Made by a program: the position numbers and the translations under genes. Shown here one piece after another: positions 1-7,663 of a DNA stretch of 35,227 nucleotides (positions within the stretch are counted from its first letter, which is position 1; the number at the start of each line of letters is the position of its first letter). Location of the stretch: the NCBI GenBank assembly GCA_018241665.1, contig JAFEDK010000018.1, positions 1-35,227 of the forward strand. Reading direction: 5' to 3'. The notes under the pieces are model-generated. The model searched no databases. It saw only the letters and a list, made by a program, of their open reading frames with translations, and was not told the origin of the DNA. Origin of the DNA: Pseudomonadota bacterium (GTDB lineage: Bacteria; Pseudomonadota; Gammaproteobacteria; Burkholderiales; Rhodocyclaceae).

Positions 1-73
1 CCTGTGGGGGCGAATCCATTCGCCCGCAACCGGCTAAATGAAGTCCGAGGGCGAATGAGTTCGCCCCCACAGG
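1..73. repeat. REPIN-like pair of inverted REP palindromes
   Basis: The sequence CCTGTGGGGGCGAA at 1-14 is repeated as its exact reverse complement at 60-73. Each end is itself a palindrome: 4-28 pairs GTGGGGGCGAAT with ATTCGCCCGCA (one mismatch), and 47-70 pairs GGGCGAA with TTCGCCC. Two REP units in opposite orientation about 60 bp apart is the layout of a REPIN, mobilised in trans by RAYT transposases. No RAYT gene is in the window. A third copy of the palindrome lies at 9049-9074. It sits downstream of the thioesterase gene, so it may also shape the 3' end of that transcript. Confidence 0.75.
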
Positions 74-74
74 C

Positions 75-140
75 AAGCCCCACAGGCAAGCCCCACACGC
101 AAGCCCCACAGGCAAGCCCCACAGGCACAAGCCCACAGGC
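75..140. repeat. 13-bp tandem repeat, about five copies
   Basis: The unit AAGCCCCACAGGC is repeated head to tail at 75-87, 88-100 (one change, CACACGC), 101-113 and 114-126, with a degenerate 14-nt copy at 127-140. The unit resembles the outer arm of the adjacent REP element (GCCCCCACAGGC at 63-74), so the array probably grew by slippage from the REP end. It lies just past the stop of the thioesterase gene. No coding role is visible. Confidence 0.8.
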
Positions 141-163
141 GGAGGCGTCTCTCTGCCAGCGGG

Positions 164-655
164 CTAACCTGCTTGTGCACCGCCGCGGGCCTGTGAGAAC
201 TGCTTCTCCAGGTCCTGCCGGATGCGTTTGCGGGCTTCCGCCGCCGCATGCCGCCGCCTTTCGTCCGGCGAGAACGGACGGAAGGACGGCACCGCGACGG
301 GCTTGCGCTCTTCATCGACGGCGACCATCGTGAAGAAGCAGCTGTTGGCATGCCGCACTTCCTGGGTGCGGATGTTCTCCGCGACGACCTTGATGCCGAC
401 CTCCATCGACGAGGTGCCGGTGTGGTTGATGGAAGCCAGGAAGGTCACGAGTTCGCCCACGTGGATGGGTTGCCTGAACATCACCTGATCCACCGACAGG
501 GTCACGACGTAGCGGCCGGCATAGCGGCTGGCGCAGGCGTAGGCGACCTGGTCCAGGAACTTCAGGATCGTGCCGCCGTGCACGTTGCCGGCGAAATTGG
601 CCATGTCCGGCGTCATCAGCACCGTCATCGTCAACTGGTGGGCGGGTAATTCCAT
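164..655 (-). CDS. Acyl-CoA thioesterase, hotdog fold (YciA/BACH-like)
   Basis: A 163-residue protein expected to hydrolyse acyl-CoA thioesters in the cytoplasm. The region 'MANFAGNVHGGTILKFLDQVA' near residues 18-38 carries the N-x-x-G-x-x-x-G-G pattern of YciA/BACH-type hotdog thioesterases. 'VDQVMFRQPIHVGELV' and 'SSMEVGIKV' are the next conserved strands of the single hotdog domain. The C-terminal ~35 residues are charged and helical and lie outside the core fold. The start at 655 is preceded by a GGAGAG ribosome site. The next gene upstream (RraA-like) is only 43 bp away on the same strand, so the two may be co-transcribed. Substrate cannot be read from sequence. Confidence 0.88.
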   Translation of the reverse strand: MELPAHQLTMTVLMTPDMANFAGNVHGGTILKFLDQVAYACASRYAGRYVVTLSVDQVMFRQPIHVGELVTFLASINHTGTSSMEVGIKVVAENIRTQEVRHANSCFFTMVAVDEERKPVAVPSFRPFSPDERRRHAAAEARKRIRQDLEKQFSQARGGAQAG

Positions 656-698
656 TGTCTCTCCTCGGGATTGTCGTTATGGGGTGGCGCTGCGGGGT

Positions 699-1199
699 TC
701 AGGCTTTGGCGGCGAAATCCGTTTCGCCCCACACCGCGGCCCGGACGATGACGACGCCGTCCTCGTCCACCACGACCCGGTCGCCCGGCTGGCAGGTGAC
801 GCCGCCCAGGTCGGCGATGACGCCGGCCGAGCCCCGGCCCTGGCGGTCGGACTTGCGCGGCACGGCCCTCAGCGCGACGAGGCCGAGCTCGATCTCTGCA
901 TTGCGGGCGGCGTCCCGCACCGCACCGTAGATCACCACGCCTTCCCAGCCGTTCTGCGCGGCGGTCTGGCCGCTCTGGTCGCCCCACACCGCGCAGCGGG
1001 TGCTGCCGCCGGCGTCCACGACGAGGACCTTGCCGCGGCCGGGCGTGGTGATCAGCTCCTTGACGCGGGAGCTGTCCTCGAAGCATTTGACGGTGACGGC
1101 TTCGCCCGAGAACTGGCGGCGTGCGCCGAAATGATGGAAGTGCGGGGGCGGTACGAAGGCCTGGGTACCGAGGGCGTCGCAGATGTCGGTGGTGTTCAT
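699..1199 (-). CDS. rraA: RraA-family protein (RNase E regulator or related aldolase/decarboxylase)
   Basis: A 166-residue protein of the RraA/MenG-like fold. It follows the short RraA form closely: 'TTDICDAL' at the N terminus, 'VTVKCFED' near 35-42, 'GRGKVLVVDAGGSTR' near 54-68, 'GWEGVVIYGAVRD' near 84-96. Short RraA proteins bind RNase E and inhibit it. Related class II aldolases (HMG/CHA aldolase) use a glycine loop plus an Arg-Asp pair for metal and substrate binding, and also decarboxylate oxaloacetate. Here the Arg95-Asp96 pair is present, whereas E. coli RraA, from memory, has VRQ. A catalytic role therefore stays open, especially beside an aconitase-like gene 22 bp upstream. The length (aldolases are usually ~210-230 residues) favours RraA. 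Confidence 0.75.
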   Translation of the reverse strand: MNTTDICDALGTQAFVPPPHFHHFGARRQFSGEAVTVKCFEDSSRVKELITTPGRGKVLVVDAGGSTRCAVWGDQSGQTAAQNGWEGVVIYGAVRDAARNAEIELGLVALRAVPRKSDRQGRGSAGVIADLGGVTCQPGDRVVVDEDGVVIVRAAVWGETDFAAKA

Positions 1200-1221
1200 G
1201 CTGTGTCTCTCTGGAAATGAC

Positions 1222-3852
1222 TTAGTGGTTCGCCCGGTGGGCGGCGAGGGTCTGCTTGAGAATGCGCGGGATCACGCCGCCGTCCTTCAGCAATTCGACT
1301 TCGAGCTGGGTCTCGACGGCGGCGGTGGCTTCGATCGTCTGCTGGCGGCCATCGACGCGCAGGATGCGGACCGTTACCGGCGCGCGCGGCGCGATGGCGG
1401 AAGCGGGGGCGTCCACATGGATGCGGTCGCCCGGCTGCAGCGCCAGGCTGGCCGGATTCACCCCGGCCGGGAAGCGCAGCGGCAGGATGCCCATGCCGAT
1501 CAGGTTGGAGCGGTGGATGCGCTCGAAGCTGACCGCCAGCACGGACCGGATGCCCAGCAGGCGCTGGCCCTTGGCGGCCCAATCGCGCGACGAGCCGGTG
1601 CCATAGCGCTCGCCGGCGACCAGGACGACGGATTCTCCCGCGGCGCGGTAGCGGGCGGCGGCGTCCCAGATCGGCATCACGTCGCCGCTGGGGACGTGCA
1701 GCGTGTGGGCCACCGGCATGCCCGGCTGCAGCAGATTGACCAGGGACTTGCTGTGGAAGGCGGCGCGCAGCATCAACTCCCAGTTGCCGCGCCGGGACGC
1801 GAAGACGTTCAGGTCGTCCCGCGCCTCGCCGCGCTCGACGAGGAAATCCGCTACAAGGCTGTCGGCGGGGATGGCGCTGGCCGGGGAGATGTGGTCGGTG
1901 GTCACGTCGTCGCCGACGACCAGCAGCGGAAAGGCGGCGTACTCGCCGAGCAGGCTGCCCTGCTCCGCCGATGCGAAGGGCGGCCGGCGCAGCGCGGTGG
2001 AGGCCGGGTTCCACGGGAAGCGCTCCGTGGCCGGGGCTTCCAGCGCGCGCCACAGGGGGTTCTCGCGGGCGACGGCGAAGGCGCGCGGAAAGTCGGCGGG
2101 TTGCACGGCCTCGGCGACGAGCGCGGCGATCTCCTCGCGGCCCGGCCACAGCTCGTGGAGATGCACTGCGCGGCCATCAGCGGCGATCTGCACCGGTTCG
2201 CGGCTGAGGTCGCATTCGGCGTTGCCGGCCAGCGCGAAGGCTACCACCAGCGGCGGCGACATCAGGAAGCCGAGATCCAGGTCCGGGTGGATGCGGCCGG
2301 GGAAGTTGCGGTTGCCGGACAGCACTGCGACCGGGTGGATGCGCCCGGCGTCGCGCGCCCTGCGGATCTCCTCGGGCAGCCCGCCGGAGTTGCCAATGCA
2401 GGTGGTGCAGCCGAAGCCGACGATGTCGAAGCCGACCGCCGCCAGATCGTCGATGAGCCCGGCGCGGGCCAGGTAATCCGCGGCGGCCGGCGATCCCGGC
2501 GCCAGCGAGGTCTTGACCCACGACGGCACGCGCAGGCCCAGCTTGCGCGCCTTGCGGGCCAGCAGGCCGGCGGCGATCAGCAGGGCCGGGTCGGAGGTGT
2601 TGGTGCAACTGGTGATGGCGGCGACTGCCACCGGATGACGGGGCATCCGCCCGACCGTGCTGGTTGGCTGGAAGTGGAGGCTTTCCAGCGCGGCGCGCGC
2701 CTCGCCGTAGGCGAGCAGATCCTGCGGCCGGCGCGGACCGGCGATGTGCAGGCCGACCGCGTCCAGATCGATATCGAGCATCCGCGTGTAGCGGGGTTCG
2801 GCCGCGGGGTTGAACCACAGGCCGGTGCGGCGCGCGTAGACGCCAACCCGCTCGACGGCGTCGGCGTCGCGGCCCGTGCTGTGCAGGTAGGCCAGCGTCG
2901 CGTCGTCGATGGGGAAGTAGCCAGTGGTGGCGCCGTACTCCGGGGCCATGTTGGCGACCACTGCGCGCTCGCCAGCACTCAGCGTGGACACGCCGGGGCC
3001 GAAGAACTCGACGAACTCGCCGGCAACTCTCATCGCGCGCAGGCGCTGAGTCACCGTCAGGGCCAGGTCCGTGGCGGTGGCGCCGGCGCGTAGCGCGCCG
3101 GTCAGGCGCACGCCGATCACTTCGGGGATGCGCAGCATGGTCGGCATGCCGAACATCACCGACTCGGCCTCCAGCCCGCCGACGCCCCAGCCGAGCACGC
3201 CGATGCCGTTGATCATCGGCGTGTGGCTGTCGGTGCCGATCATCACGTCGGGGATCAGCCACGGCTGGCCGTCGCGTTCTTCGGTGGTGACGACCGTCGC
3301 CAGTTGCTCCAGGTTGATGGTGTGCATGATGCCGGTGCCCGGCGGGTTGATGCGCACGCCGTGCAGCGCCTTCGAGGCCCAGCGCAGGAAGCGGTAGCGC
3401 TCCTGGTTGCGGCGGATCTCGTGCTGCATGTTGATGGTGGGCGCGTCGCCCTGCGCGAAGGCTTCGACGGCCAGGGAGTGGTCCACCGAGACCTCCACCG
3501 GCAGCGTCGGGTTGAGCGCGGACGGGGGCAGGCCGGCTTCGGCCAGCGCGTCGCGCATCGCGGCGATGTCCACCAAGGCTGGCGTGCTGGTGGTGTCGTG
3601 CATCAGCAGGCGGCTGGGCTGGAAGGCGATTTCCGCCTCGCTGCTGCCGTGGTTCAGCCACTCGACAATGGCCGCGATGGCGGCCTGCCGCTCGGCACCC
3701 TGCATGTTGCGAACGACGTTTTCGAGGAGCAGGCGCAGCACGACGGGCAGCTGCTCCAGTTGGTCGCCGAGCAAGGCCGGCAGGTCGACGAATGCCAGGC
3801 GCGTGCTGCCGAATTCGAGGTGGCCGATGGGAGGTTCTGCGAAGGTGTTCAC
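1222..3852 (-). CDS. acnA: Aconitase-superfamily hydratase (AcnA-like, divergent)
   Basis: An 876-residue Fe-S hydro-lyase expected to interconvert citrate-like tricarboxylates. The three [4Fe-4S] cysteine ligands are visible: Cys416 in 'SCTNTS', Cys482 and Cys485 in 'GCTTCIGNSG'. 'DSHTPMINGIGVLGWGVGG' (~208-226) and the swivel-domain motif 'ERYGTGSSRDWAAKG' near residue 770 complete the active site. 'GPGVSTLSAGERA' and 'MAPEYGATTGYFPID' are AcnA-type, while 'HDTTSTPALV' and 'GTGIMHTINLE' recall AcnD (2-methylcitrate dehydratase). It is thus a divergent paralog that may not be the housekeeping aconitase. Neighbours are an RraA-like protein, an organic-anion MFS permease and a lactonase, which suggests a dedicated carboxylate pathway. 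No prpB, prpC or prpF is nearby. Confidence 0.9.
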   Translation of the reverse strand: MNTFAEPPIGHLEFGSTRLAFVDLPALLGDQLEQLPVVLRLLLENVVRNMQGAERQAAIAAIVEWLNHGSSEAEIAFQPSRLLMHDTTSTPALVDIAAMRDALAEAGLPPSALNPTLPVEVSVDHSLAVEAFAQGDAPTINMQHEIRRNQERYRFLRWASKALHGVRINPPGTGIMHTINLEQLATVVTTEERDGQPWLIPDVMIGTDSHTPMINGIGVLGWGVGGLEAESVMFGMPTMLRIPEVIGVRLTGALRAGATATDLALTVTQRLRAMRVAGEFVEFFGPGVSTLSAGERAVVANMAPEYGATTGYFPIDDATLAYLHSTGRDADAVERVGVYARRTGLWFNPAAEPRYTRMLDIDLDAVGLHIAGPRRPQDLLAYGEARAALESLHFQPTSTVGRMPRHPVAVAAITSCTNTSDPALLIAAGLLARKARKLGLRVPSWVKTSLAPGSPAAADYLARAGLIDDLAAVGFDIVGFGCTTCIGNSGGLPEEIRRARDAGRIHPVAVLSGNRNFPGRIHPDLDLGFLMSPPLVVAFALAGNAECDLSREPVQIAADGRAVHLHELWPGREEIAALVAEAVQPADFPRAFAVARENPLWRALEAPATERFPWNPASTALRRPPFASAEQGSLLGEYAAFPLLVVGDDVTTDHISPASAIPADSLVADFLVERGEARDDLNVFASRRGNWELMLRAAFHSKSLVNLLQPGMPVAHTLHVPSGDVMPIWDAAARYRAAGESVVLVAGERYGTGSSRDWAAKGQRLLGIRSVLAVSFERIHRSNLIGMGILPLRFPAGVNPASLALQPGDRIHVDAPASAIAPRAPVTVRILRVDGRQQTIEATAAVETQLEVELLKDGGVIPRILKQTLAAHRANH

Positions 3853-3878
3853 TTTATGTCCTTGGAGAAGAACGGTAT

Positions 3879-5213
3879 TCAGTTCGACGAGCCTTCACCG
3901 AGAGGCGCATTCGCCGCCGCGGGTTCGGGGTTGTGCACCCGCATGAAGACGGTCATCAGGAAGGCCAGCAACAGCAGGCCGGACAGGAAGCTCAACGCGC
4001 TGGCGGCGCCCTGGCCTGCGCCGTTGCTCTTGATGACGCCGATCATGTAGGGGCCGACGAAGCCGCCGAGGTTGCCGATGGAGTTGATGACGGCGATCGA
4101 TACGGAGGCGGTCTCCCGCGACAGAAAGAGGGTGGGCAGGGCCCAGAACGGCGACTTGAAGCTGTACAGGCCGGCCAGCGCGACGGTGATCAGGGCCATG
4201 GCGACGACGGGGCTGTCGATCGCGCCGGCGCAGGCGAGGGCGGAGGTGGACACCGCCAGCGGGATCGCCGTGTGGAATTTCCGTTCGTTGCGCAGATCGG
4301 AGCTCTTCGACCAGACGATCATCGCCAACGTGGCGACGATGTAGGGCACCATTGCCACCAGGCCGATCTCGGAGGTCGTCAGCGACTTGGACAGACCTTT
4401 GATGATCTGCGGCATCCAGTAGCCGATACCGAGGCTGCCGCACTGATAGACGAAGTAGATGAAGGCCAGGTACAGCACCTTGCCGTTGCGGATCGCCTGG
4501 GCAATGCTCAGGTGCTTGACGTTCTTGCGGGACGAACGGTCGCGGGCCAGCTCGCTCTCGAGCCAATCCTTCTCTTCCTGGCTGAGCCAGTCCGCGTCCT
4601 TTGGGCGGTCGGTCAGGCGCAGGTAGCAGACGACGCCGAAGATGATCGCCGGCACGCCCTCAAGGAACAGCATCCAGCGCCAGCCGCTCCAGCCGAGCCA
4701 GTGGATGTTGTCCATGATCCAGGTGCTCAGCGGTGCGCCGATGATGTAGGAGACCGGAATGGCGGCGGTGAACAGCGCGACGGTGGTGGCCAGCTCCTTC
4801 GAGCGGAACCAGTAGGTCAGGTAGACGATGATCCCCGGAAAGAAGCCGGCCTCGGCCACGCCGAGCAGGAAGCGCAGGATGTAGAGGTGTGTCGGTGTCT
4901 GCACGAAGGCCGACAGCGCGGCGAGCACGCCCCAGCTCACGAGAATCCGCGCGATCCAAACCCGTGGCCCGTACTTGTTCATCATCACGTTGCTGGGCAC
5001 TTCGAAAAGGAAGTAGCCGATGAAGAAGATGCCGGAGATGAAGCCGAAGGCCTCGCTGCTGAGGGCCAGTTCGGCGTTCATCTGCAGCGCGGCGTAGCCG
5101 ATGTTGGCGCGGTCGAGGTAGGAAATGATGTACAGCAGGAAAACGAAGGGGACGATCCGCATCGTGATCTTGCGGACGATGGCCTTCTCTTGCGTGGCCG
5201 CGAGCTGTTTCAT
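3879..5213 (-). CDS. MFS transporter, anion:cation symporter (ACS) family
   Basis: A 444-residue inner-membrane permease with about 12 hydrophobic segments. 'YLDRANIGYAALQM' in the first helix is the signature of the ACS family (tartrate, phthalate, glucarate and 4-hydroxyphenylacetate carriers), followed by 'FEVPSNVMMNKYGPRVWIARI' and 'LLGVAEAGFFPGIIVYLTYWF'. The central loop 'LRLTDRPKDADWLSQEEKDWL' is also typical. The longer open frame begins 49 codons upstream, but ATG 5213 has an AGGAGA site 5 nt before it and fits the family N terminus. It lies 26 bp upstream of the aconitase-like gene, so it probably imports that enzyme's substrate or a precursor. Carboxylate specificity is inferred from the family. 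Confidence 0.9.
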   Translation of the reverse strand: MKQLAATQEKAIVRKITMRIVPFVFLLYIISYLDRANIGYAALQMNAELALSSEAFGFISGIFFIGYFLFEVPSNVMMNKYGPRVWIARILVSWGVLAALSAFVQTPTHLYILRFLLGVAEAGFFPGIIVYLTYWFRSKELATTVALFTAAIPVSYIIGAPLSTWIMDNIHWLGWSGWRWMLFLEGVPAIIFGVVCYLRLTDRPKDADWLSQEEKDWLESELARDRSSRKNVKHLSIAQAIRNGKVLYLAFIYFVYQCGSLGIGYWMPQIIKGLSKSLTTSEIGLVAMVPYIVATLAMIVWSKSSDLRNERKFHTAIPLAVSTSALACAGAIDSPVVAMALITVALAGLYSFKSPFWALPTLFLSRETASVSIAVINSIGNLGGFVGPYMIGVIKSNGAGQGAASALSFLSGLLLLAFLMTVFMRVHNPEPAAANAPLGEGSSN

Positions 5214-5323
5214 GAATGTCTCCTGTCGCCGGTCGCAATGCGCCGACGGCTTATTTGTGAGCGTAGATGGGGTCTGCGCGTTTTGTGGCGTGTGGCGGCC
5301 GGATAGGGCTGACCAGATCGGAT

Positions 5324-6376
5324 CTATTTCGAAAAGACCATGCACACCGGGCTGCCGCAATTGACCGGGCGGCCGGCCGGCGAAAGGCGCCGGCTTTCCG
5401 GATCGATCGTCATGGCCACGATCGAGTGGCTGTCCTCGTTGAGCGCGAAGACGTATTGCCCGTCGGGCGTGAAGGTGAAGAAGCGCGGCGTGCGTCCCCC
5501 GGTCCTGTCGGCGCCGAGAAATCGCAGTAGCCCGGTCGTTTGATCGACGCGGAACACCGCAATGCTGTCGTCGCCGCGATTGGACGCATAAAGGGCGCGC
5601 CCGTCGTCGCTGATCGCAATCGCCGCCGCCCGGCTGTTGCCGGTGAAGGTGTCGGGCAGGCAGGAGCGCACCTGCAGCGCCGTCAGCGCGCCGGTTTCTC
5701 CGTCGTAGCGATAGGCGGCGACGGTGGAGTCCAGTTCATTGATGACGTAGGCGACCGGCAGGGCCGGATGAAAGACCAGGTTGCGCGGGCCGGCGCCGTC
5801 GCGGGTGCTGACGAAGGGCTGGGCAGCGGGGCGCAGCCGGCTGTTTTCGAAGCGGAAGCTGAAGATCCGGTCGAGCCCCTTGTCGGGCACGAGCACGAAG
5901 TGCCCGGCGTGGTCGAAGGGATTGAAATGCGGCTTGGCCTGGGTCTGTTCGATACGGTGCGGGCCGAGCGGGCCGCTCAGTGGCACGAGCTGGGAGAGCG
6001 GCTGCAGGCTGCCGTCGGCCGCCAGCGGCAGGACGGCGAGGCTGGCGCCGATATGATTCGCCACCACCATGAATTGCCCGCTGGGGTCGAGGGCCAGGTG
6101 CACCGGATTCCTGCCGCCGGTGCTCTGGCGGTTCAGAAGGTGCAATTGGCCGCTTTGGCGATCGACGCGAAATGCGCTGATTTCGCTCTCGTCGCCATGG
6201 ACGGAATAGAGAACCGATCCGTCCGAATTGAGAGTGAGATAAGACGGATTGACCAGATCGCCCACGACCTGAATGAGTTCAAGCGCGGCCGAGCGGGGCT
6301 CGAAGCGGAAGACGCTGATTCCATCTCCCTGCGCATTACGCTCGCGGGTGGTTCGACTACCTACATACGCATACAT
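5324..6376 (-). CDS. Beta-propeller lactonase family protein
   Basis: A 350-residue protein of the seven-bladed propeller lactonase family (PF10282; E. coli Pgl/YbhE and fungal 3-carboxy-cis,cis-muconate lactonizing enzyme). Repeating blades are visible: 'NPSYLTLNSDGSVLYSVHG', 'NPVHLALDPSGQFMVVANH', 'KPHFNPFDHAGHFVLVPDKG', 'GPRNLVFHPALPVAYVINEL', 'AAIAISDDGRALYASNRG' and 'TPRFFTFTPDGQYVFALNED'. No signal peptide is seen, so it should be cytoplasmic. It is the first gene of the leftward block, 110 bp before the MFS permease. It could act on a phosphogluconolactone, but the neighbours favour a lactone of a carboxylic acid. The start lacks a strong Shine-Dalgarno. Confidence 0.85.
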   Translation of the reverse strand: MYAYVGSRTTRERNAQGDGISVFRFEPRSAALELIQVVGDLVNPSYLTLNSDGSVLYSVHGDESEISAFRVDRQSGQLHLLNRQSTGGRNPVHLALDPSGQFMVVANHIGASLAVLPLAADGSLQPLSQLVPLSGPLGPHRIEQTQAKPHFNPFDHAGHFVLVPDKGLDRIFSFRFENSRLRPAAQPFVSTRDGAGPRNLVFHPALPVAYVINELDSTVAAYRYDGETGALTALQVRSCLPDTFTGNSRAAAIAISDDGRALYASNRGDDSIAVFRVDQTTGLLRFLGADRTGGRTPRFFTFTPDGQYVFALNEDSHSIVAMTIDPESRRLSPAGRPVNCGSPVCMVFSK

Positions 6377-6401
6377 TTTCTTACCCCGGAAAATGACTGA
6401 T

Positions 6402-6417
6402 GGAGCATAAGTGCTCC
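6402..6417. promoter_or_regulatory. Palindrome GGAGCA-TAAG-TGCTCC upstream of lactonase gene
   Basis: A perfect 6-bp inverted repeat with a 4-bp spacer, 26 bp before the lactonase start on the minus strand. Its position in the 5' region suggests an operator or an mRNA leader hairpin. It does not match the TTCTCC-type dyads beside the LysR gene. Confidence 0.4.
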
Positions 6418-6446
6418 AAACTGCGTGAGCTGCTTTTGTAGAAGTC

Positions 6447-6466
6447 CTATTGATCTTCTATTGATC
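6447..6466. promoter_or_regulatory. Direct repeat CTATTGATC, 11-bp period
   Basis: CTATTGATC occurs at 6447-6455 and 6458-6466, separated by TT. The 11-bp period places both copies on one face of the helix, as expected for a protein binding site or activator half-sites. It lies 71-90 bp upstream of the lactonase start, in the promoter-proximal region of the leftward block. Confidence 0.4.
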
Positions 6467-6547
6467 GGCCGGAGTGGCGACGTCAAGGCAAAGCATCAGC
6501 ACAATTCGATGCTATACGCCGCCTCGGCCAATGAAAATTGAGCGATG

Positions 6548-6586
6548 GCCAAGCCAGCGTTCTCCAAACGAGAACGCTGGCTTGGC
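6548..6586 (-). terminator. Perfect 17-bp hairpin after the LysR gene; also contains a TTCTCC dyad
   Basis: GCCAAGCCAGCGTTCTC (6548-6564) pairs perfectly with its complement at 6570-6586 around the loop CAAAC. It begins 9 bp past the LysR stop on the minus strand and is followed there by a modest T-rich run (CTCAATTTTCATT), consistent with a rho-independent terminator. The top of the stem, TTCTCCAAACGAGAA (6560-6574), matches the pattern TTCTCC-N4-GAGAA also found at 7540-7554 upstream of the same LysR gene, so it may also be a regulator binding site for the lactonase block. Confidence 0.7.
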
Positions 6587-6595
6587 TGGCCAGGT

Positions 6596-7480
6596 TCAGG
6601 ACTGGACCAGGTGATCGATGAGGGCGCGGGTCGTCAGCGGCAGGCTGTCCAGTTCGCGGGCAACGATGACGAGCTGGCGTTTGGACCACGCGTCGTTCAG
6701 GCCGACGACCTTAAGGCGTTCGCTTGCCGCGCGCGACTCCAGTACCTGGGCCGGCAGCAGCGCCACGCCGAGCCCGGCCTCCACCAGCAGGCACATGCAT
6801 TCAAAGCTGCTGACCTGGATGCGCGGCTCCAGCACGACATTGGCGGCCTGCGCAGCGCGGGAAATGAGCTGCCACAAGGTGCTTTCGGCGTGCGGGCCGA
6901 CGAAATCGGACGACAGCGCATCGGCGAAATCAACGCAGTCGTGCTGCGCCAGCGGGTGCCCGACTGGCACGCCCAGCGCCAGCCGGTCGGTGTGATAGGG
7001 GATCGAATGCAGGCCGCCGATGGGCGTGTGGTCGCCGAGGATGCCGATATCCGCGCTGCCATCGGACACGGCGCGGACGATGGCGCCGCCGGTGCGCTCC
7101 TCGATCTGCAGGCGCACCTTCGGAAAGCGCGCCATGAAGGACTGCAGCTCGGGGGGCAGGAACTCGACCAACGCCGAGGTGCTGGCGTGCAGGCGCACCA
7201 CGCCCTTCAGGCCACCGGCGTATTCGCACAGCTCGCCGTGCATGCGGTCGACGAGCTGCAGCATCTGGCGCGCGTAGTGCAGCAGGGACTGGCCGGCCGG
7301 GGTCAGGCTGACGCCCCGCGCATGGCGCACCAGCAGTGGTGAGCCGGTGAGGTCTTCCAGCTCCGCAATGCGTTTGCTGATCGCCGAGACGGCAAGGTGC
7401 TGCTGGTCGGCCGCCCGCGTGATGTTCCCGGTATCAGCAACGGCGACGAAGATTTCAAGACTGGTCAGGTCGTAACGCAT
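6596..7480 (-). CDS. LysR-family transcriptional regulator
   Basis: A 294-residue DNA-binding regulator. Residues 1-60 form the winged helix-turn-helix ('LTSLEIFVAVADTGNITRAA', 'LAVSAISKRIAELEDLTGSPLLVR'). The remainder is the effector-binding domain ('VRLHASTSALVEFLPPELQSF', 'DIGILGDHTPIGGL', 'LLVEAGLGVALLPAQVL'). The open frame extends 32 codons upstream, but ATG 7480 has an AGGAAG site and fits the family start. It sits between the lactonase block and the divergent porin gene and probably controls both. Dyads of the T-N11-A type lie 60 bp upstream (7540-7554) and just past its end (6560-6574). The inducer is unknown, presumably the carboxylate or a pathway intermediate. Confidence 0.92.
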   Translation of the reverse strand: MRYDLTSLEIFVAVADTGNITRAADQQHLAVSAISKRIAELEDLTGSPLLVRHARGVSLTPAGQSLLHYARQMLQLVDRMHGELCEYAGGLKGVVRLHASTSALVEFLPPELQSFMARFPKVRLQIEERTGGAIVRAVSDGSADIGILGDHTPIGGLHSIPYHTDRLALGVPVGHPLAQHDCVDFADALSSDFVGPHAESTLWQLISRAAQAANVVLEPRIQVSSFECMCLLVEAGLGVALLPAQVLESRAASERLKVVGLNDAWSKRQLVIVARELDSLPLTTRALIDHLVQS

Positions 7481-7539
7481 GGAGCTTCCTTTCGACAAGT
7501 CTTGCGCCAGGCGGCTTTCGGGTTTGCACTGGGCGAGCC

Positions 7540-7554
7540 TTCTCCGAATGAGAA
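7540..7554. promoter_or_regulatory. Putative LysR operator TTCTC-CGAAT-GAGAA
   Basis: A perfect 5-bp inverted repeat (CTTCTC/GAGAAG if extended to 7539-7555) in the 183-bp region between the LysR gene and the divergent porin gene. The core TCTCCGAATGAGA fits the T-N11-A LysR box. The same core recurs at 6560-6574 at the other end of the LysR gene, which makes chance less likely. Confidence 0.6.
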
Positions 7555-7663
7555 GACTCCATTGCCCAAATTTCAATTTTCAGAAAGCCGCCGTCGCTCC
7601 TAAGCTCGGGCCGTGTTTGGAAAATAAGAACGAATTGCCAGACCAAATATACACGGAGCGAAG

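Noticed and set aside
75-140. Tandem repeats considered as a CRISPR array
   Set aside because: Units are contiguous 13-mers without spacers and no cas genes are present.
1183-3093. A 636-codon open frame on the plus strand
   Set aside because: It is antisense to the aconitase-like gene, which has clear catalytic motifs. The translation is rich in Arg, Gly, Ala and Asp without domains, as expected of a shadow frame in GC-rich DNA.
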